A stretch of 64,000 nucleotides of DNA from Palleronia abyssalis (GTDB lineage: Bacteria > Pseudomonadota > Alphaproteobacteria > Rhodobacterales > Rhodobacteraceae). A program made the position numbers and the translations under genes. Each line of letters starts with the position of its first letter. Position 1 is the stretch's first letter. Positions 62,551 to 64,000 of the stretch are shown here, piece after piece. Under the pieces are notes generated by a model. The model was not told where the DNA came from. It was given only the letters and a program-made list of their open reading frames with translations, and searched no databases. Where the stretch lies: assembly GCF_900302445.1 (NCBI RefSeq), contig NZ_ONZF01000007.1, positions 1-64,000 of the forward strand, read 5' to 3'.

Positions 62551-63873
62551 CTATCGCAGGGGGCGCTGGAACAGCGGCAGGACCTGCGCCATCTCGGGCC
62601 CGCGCGACATCCCGGTCACGGCAAGCCGCAGCGGCATGAACAGGTCCTTGCCCTTGCGTCCCGTCTTCTCCTTCACAGCCCCCGTCCAAGCGGACCAGCT
62701 GGTGTGATCGTAGGGATGGGGCGGCAGAAGATGCATGGCCTCGTCGATGAAGGCCTTGTCGGCATCCGCGACCTCGACCGGTCCCGGGCCGTCGCGGAAC
62801 AATGCCCACCATCCGGAGATGTCGCCCATGCCTGCGATGTTCTCACGCACGACCTCCCAGAACTGGGGGGCGATATCATCGGGAACACCGGCACTGCGAA
62901 TCTCGTCCGACACGGCCTCGTACGGCTTGGCGGCCAGCACCCGGGCGGTCAGGGGGCGCAAGTCGCGTTCGTCGAATTTCGTGGGAGCCGAGCCGAAGGC
63001 CGAGATATCGAACCCTTCAACAAGTTCATCAAGGCTCCCCCGAAGCTCCACCGGGTCGGATGAGCCAAGACGAGCCATCAGGCTGAGAAGCGCCATCGGT
63101 TCAATGCCTTGCGCCCGCAGATCGCGCAGTGACAGGGTACCCAGGCGCTTCGACAGCGCCTCACCCTGGGGGCCGGTCAGAAGGGAATGATGCGCAAAAT
63201 CTGGGTGCCCCCGGCCCAGTGCCCGCATGATCTGGATCTGCGTGGCCGTATTGGTGACGTGGTCGGATCCCCGCACCACATGTGTCACGCCCATCTCGGT
63301 ATCGTCGACGACAGAGGCAAGGGTATAAAGGACCTGCCCATCTCCGCGGATCAGCACCGGGTCGGACACGCTGGCCGCGTCGATGGAGACGGGGCCGAGG
63401 ATGCCGTCCTCCCATTCGATCCGCTCGTGATCCAGCTTGAAGCGCCAGACCCCATCGCCGCGTTCGGCGCGCAGGCGCTCCTTCTCGGCCTCGTCGAGGC
63501 CAAGGGCCGCGCGGTCATACACAGGCGGGCGGCCCATGTTGAGCTGCTTCTTGCGCTTGAGGTCCAGCTCGGTCGGGGTCTCGAACGCCTCGTAGAACCG
63601 CCCTTCGGCGCGCAGCGTGTCAGCCGCTTCGGCGTAGCGATCCAGACGCTCGGACTGACGCTCGACCCGGTCCCAGGTCAGGCCCAGCCATTCCAGATCC
63701 TCTTGAATCGCATCGACATATTCCTGCTTCGACCGTTGCGGGTCGGTGTCGTCGAGGCGGAGGATAAAGGTCCCCCCGGACTTCTGCGCGATCAGCCAGT
63801 TGAAGAGGGCTGTGCGCAGGTTGCCGATGTGGAGGTAGCCGGTGGGCGAGGGGGCGAAGCGGGTGACGGTCAT
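62551..63873 (-). CDS. gltX: Glutamate-tRNA ligase
   Basis: A 440-residue class I aminoacyl-tRNA synthetase. FAPSPTGYLHIGNLRTALFN has the HIGH motif as HIGN, and EALSKRLGTLSL is the KMSKS equivalent. The C-terminal anticodon-binding domain follows from ~residue 310. The start at 63873 is chosen from the family N-terminus MTVTRFAPSPTG; an upstream in-frame extension lacks support. Alphaproteobacteria often carry two gltX genes; only this one is in the window. Confidence 0.96.
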   Translation of the reverse strand: MTVTRFAPSPTGYLHIGNLRTALFNWLIAQKSGGTFILRLDDTDPQRSKQEYVDAIQEDLEWLGLTWDRVERQSERLDRYAEAADTLRAEGRFYEAFETPTELDLKRKKQLNMGRPPVYDRAALGLDEAEKERLRAERGDGVWRFKLDHERIEWEDGILGPVSIDAASVSDPVLIRGDGQVLYTLASVVDDTEMGVTHVVRGSDHVTNTATQIQIMRALGRGHPDFAHHSLLTGPQGEALSKRLGTLSLRDLRAQGIEPMALLSLMARLGSSDPVELRGSLDELVEGFDISAFGSAPTKFDERDLRPLTARVLAAKPYEAVSDEIRSAGVPDDIAPQFWEVVRENIAGMGDISGWWALFRDGPGPVEVADADKAFIDEAMHLLPPHPYDHTSWSAWTGAVKEKTGRKGKDLFMPLRLAVTGMSRGPEMAQVLPLFQRPLR

Positions 63874-64000
63874 GATGCGGGCCTTCGTGGATTGCGGATC
63901 AAGTCGCATGTCGGGGCGCAGTTGTCGAGTGGTTCGAAATTCCCCCATGCCGCCAATGGTTTGCGCGTTGCGCACTTGCCGCGGGACGGGCCGCAACCAT

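Overview
The window is a GC-rich chromosomal segment from an alphaproteobacterium, most likely a member of the Rhodobacteraceae (Roseobacter group). The evidence is a core gene set typical of that family: an RpoH2-type sigma factor, a SPOR lipoprotein-dacF-tmk-holB-tatD operon, lgt-SAM methyltransferase-pgeF, a fused sulfate adenylyltransferase/APS kinase, trxB next to an Lrp-type regulator, a UbiK-like BMFP protein, a Hint-domain protein, and gcvT-gcvH-gcvP behind a tandem glycine riboswitch. No identity search was possible; assignments rest on motifs, gene order and recalled family features.

Positions 1-8750 are a mosaic of broken mobile elements. An IS3-family end interrupts a DNA cytosine methyltransferase gene. 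It is followed by a large serine recombinase whose 3' end runs into a 3'-half copy of an initiator tRNA-Met gene. Next is an orphan phage packaging module on the minus strand (ParB/DNA methyltransferase, DUF5681 protein, terminase large subunit), then a DUF3489-DUF2924-serine recombinase cassette and a cluster of TTCCCTGTT repeats.

Positions 8760-24099 form a discrete integrated element of about 15.3 kb. A 20-bp exact repeat of the 3' end of tRNA-Ser(TGA) lies at its left end and the intact tRNA gene at its right end. GGGTCCA repeats, probably integrase arm sites, occur just inside both ends. The element carries a tyrosine integrase, five overlapping small unknown genes, a sixth small gene, a PrimPol/D5-type replication protein, a remarkable concentric inverted-repeat and G-run structure (16529-16829), a HEPN/Abi-C abortive infection protein, a small zinc-ribbon protein, and a resolvase with a likely res site. 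It ends with a putative conflict module: HARE-HTH protein, HEAT-CHAT protease, a small protein and a membrane-anchored coiled-coil protein. No capsid, portal or tail gene is present, so it looks like a phage satellite or a small replicating integrative element with defence cargo. The CHAT module and the concentric palindrome are the best candidates for something undescribed.

Positions 24171-64000 are ordinary chromosome. In order: an envelope/replication operon with an AEC transporter; a PotABCD-type ABC transporter on the minus strand with an embedded DUF1330 gene; a hybrid histidine kinase; tRNA-Leu(GAG); lipB; ubiK-like; lgt-methyltransferase-pgeF; a Hint protein; an Lrp regulator and trxB; sat/cysC; an M3 peptidase; a polar amino acid ABC permease and binding protein without their ATPase; a membrane-anchored ThiF-family enzyme with dut and coaBC; a ChaN-like protein and rpoH2; a GST and comM; the glycine cleavage operon; a gamma-glutamylcyclotransferase-like gene; and gltX. 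LipB (octanoyl transfer) and GcvH (lipoylated at K60) are functionally linked although separated by about 22 kb.
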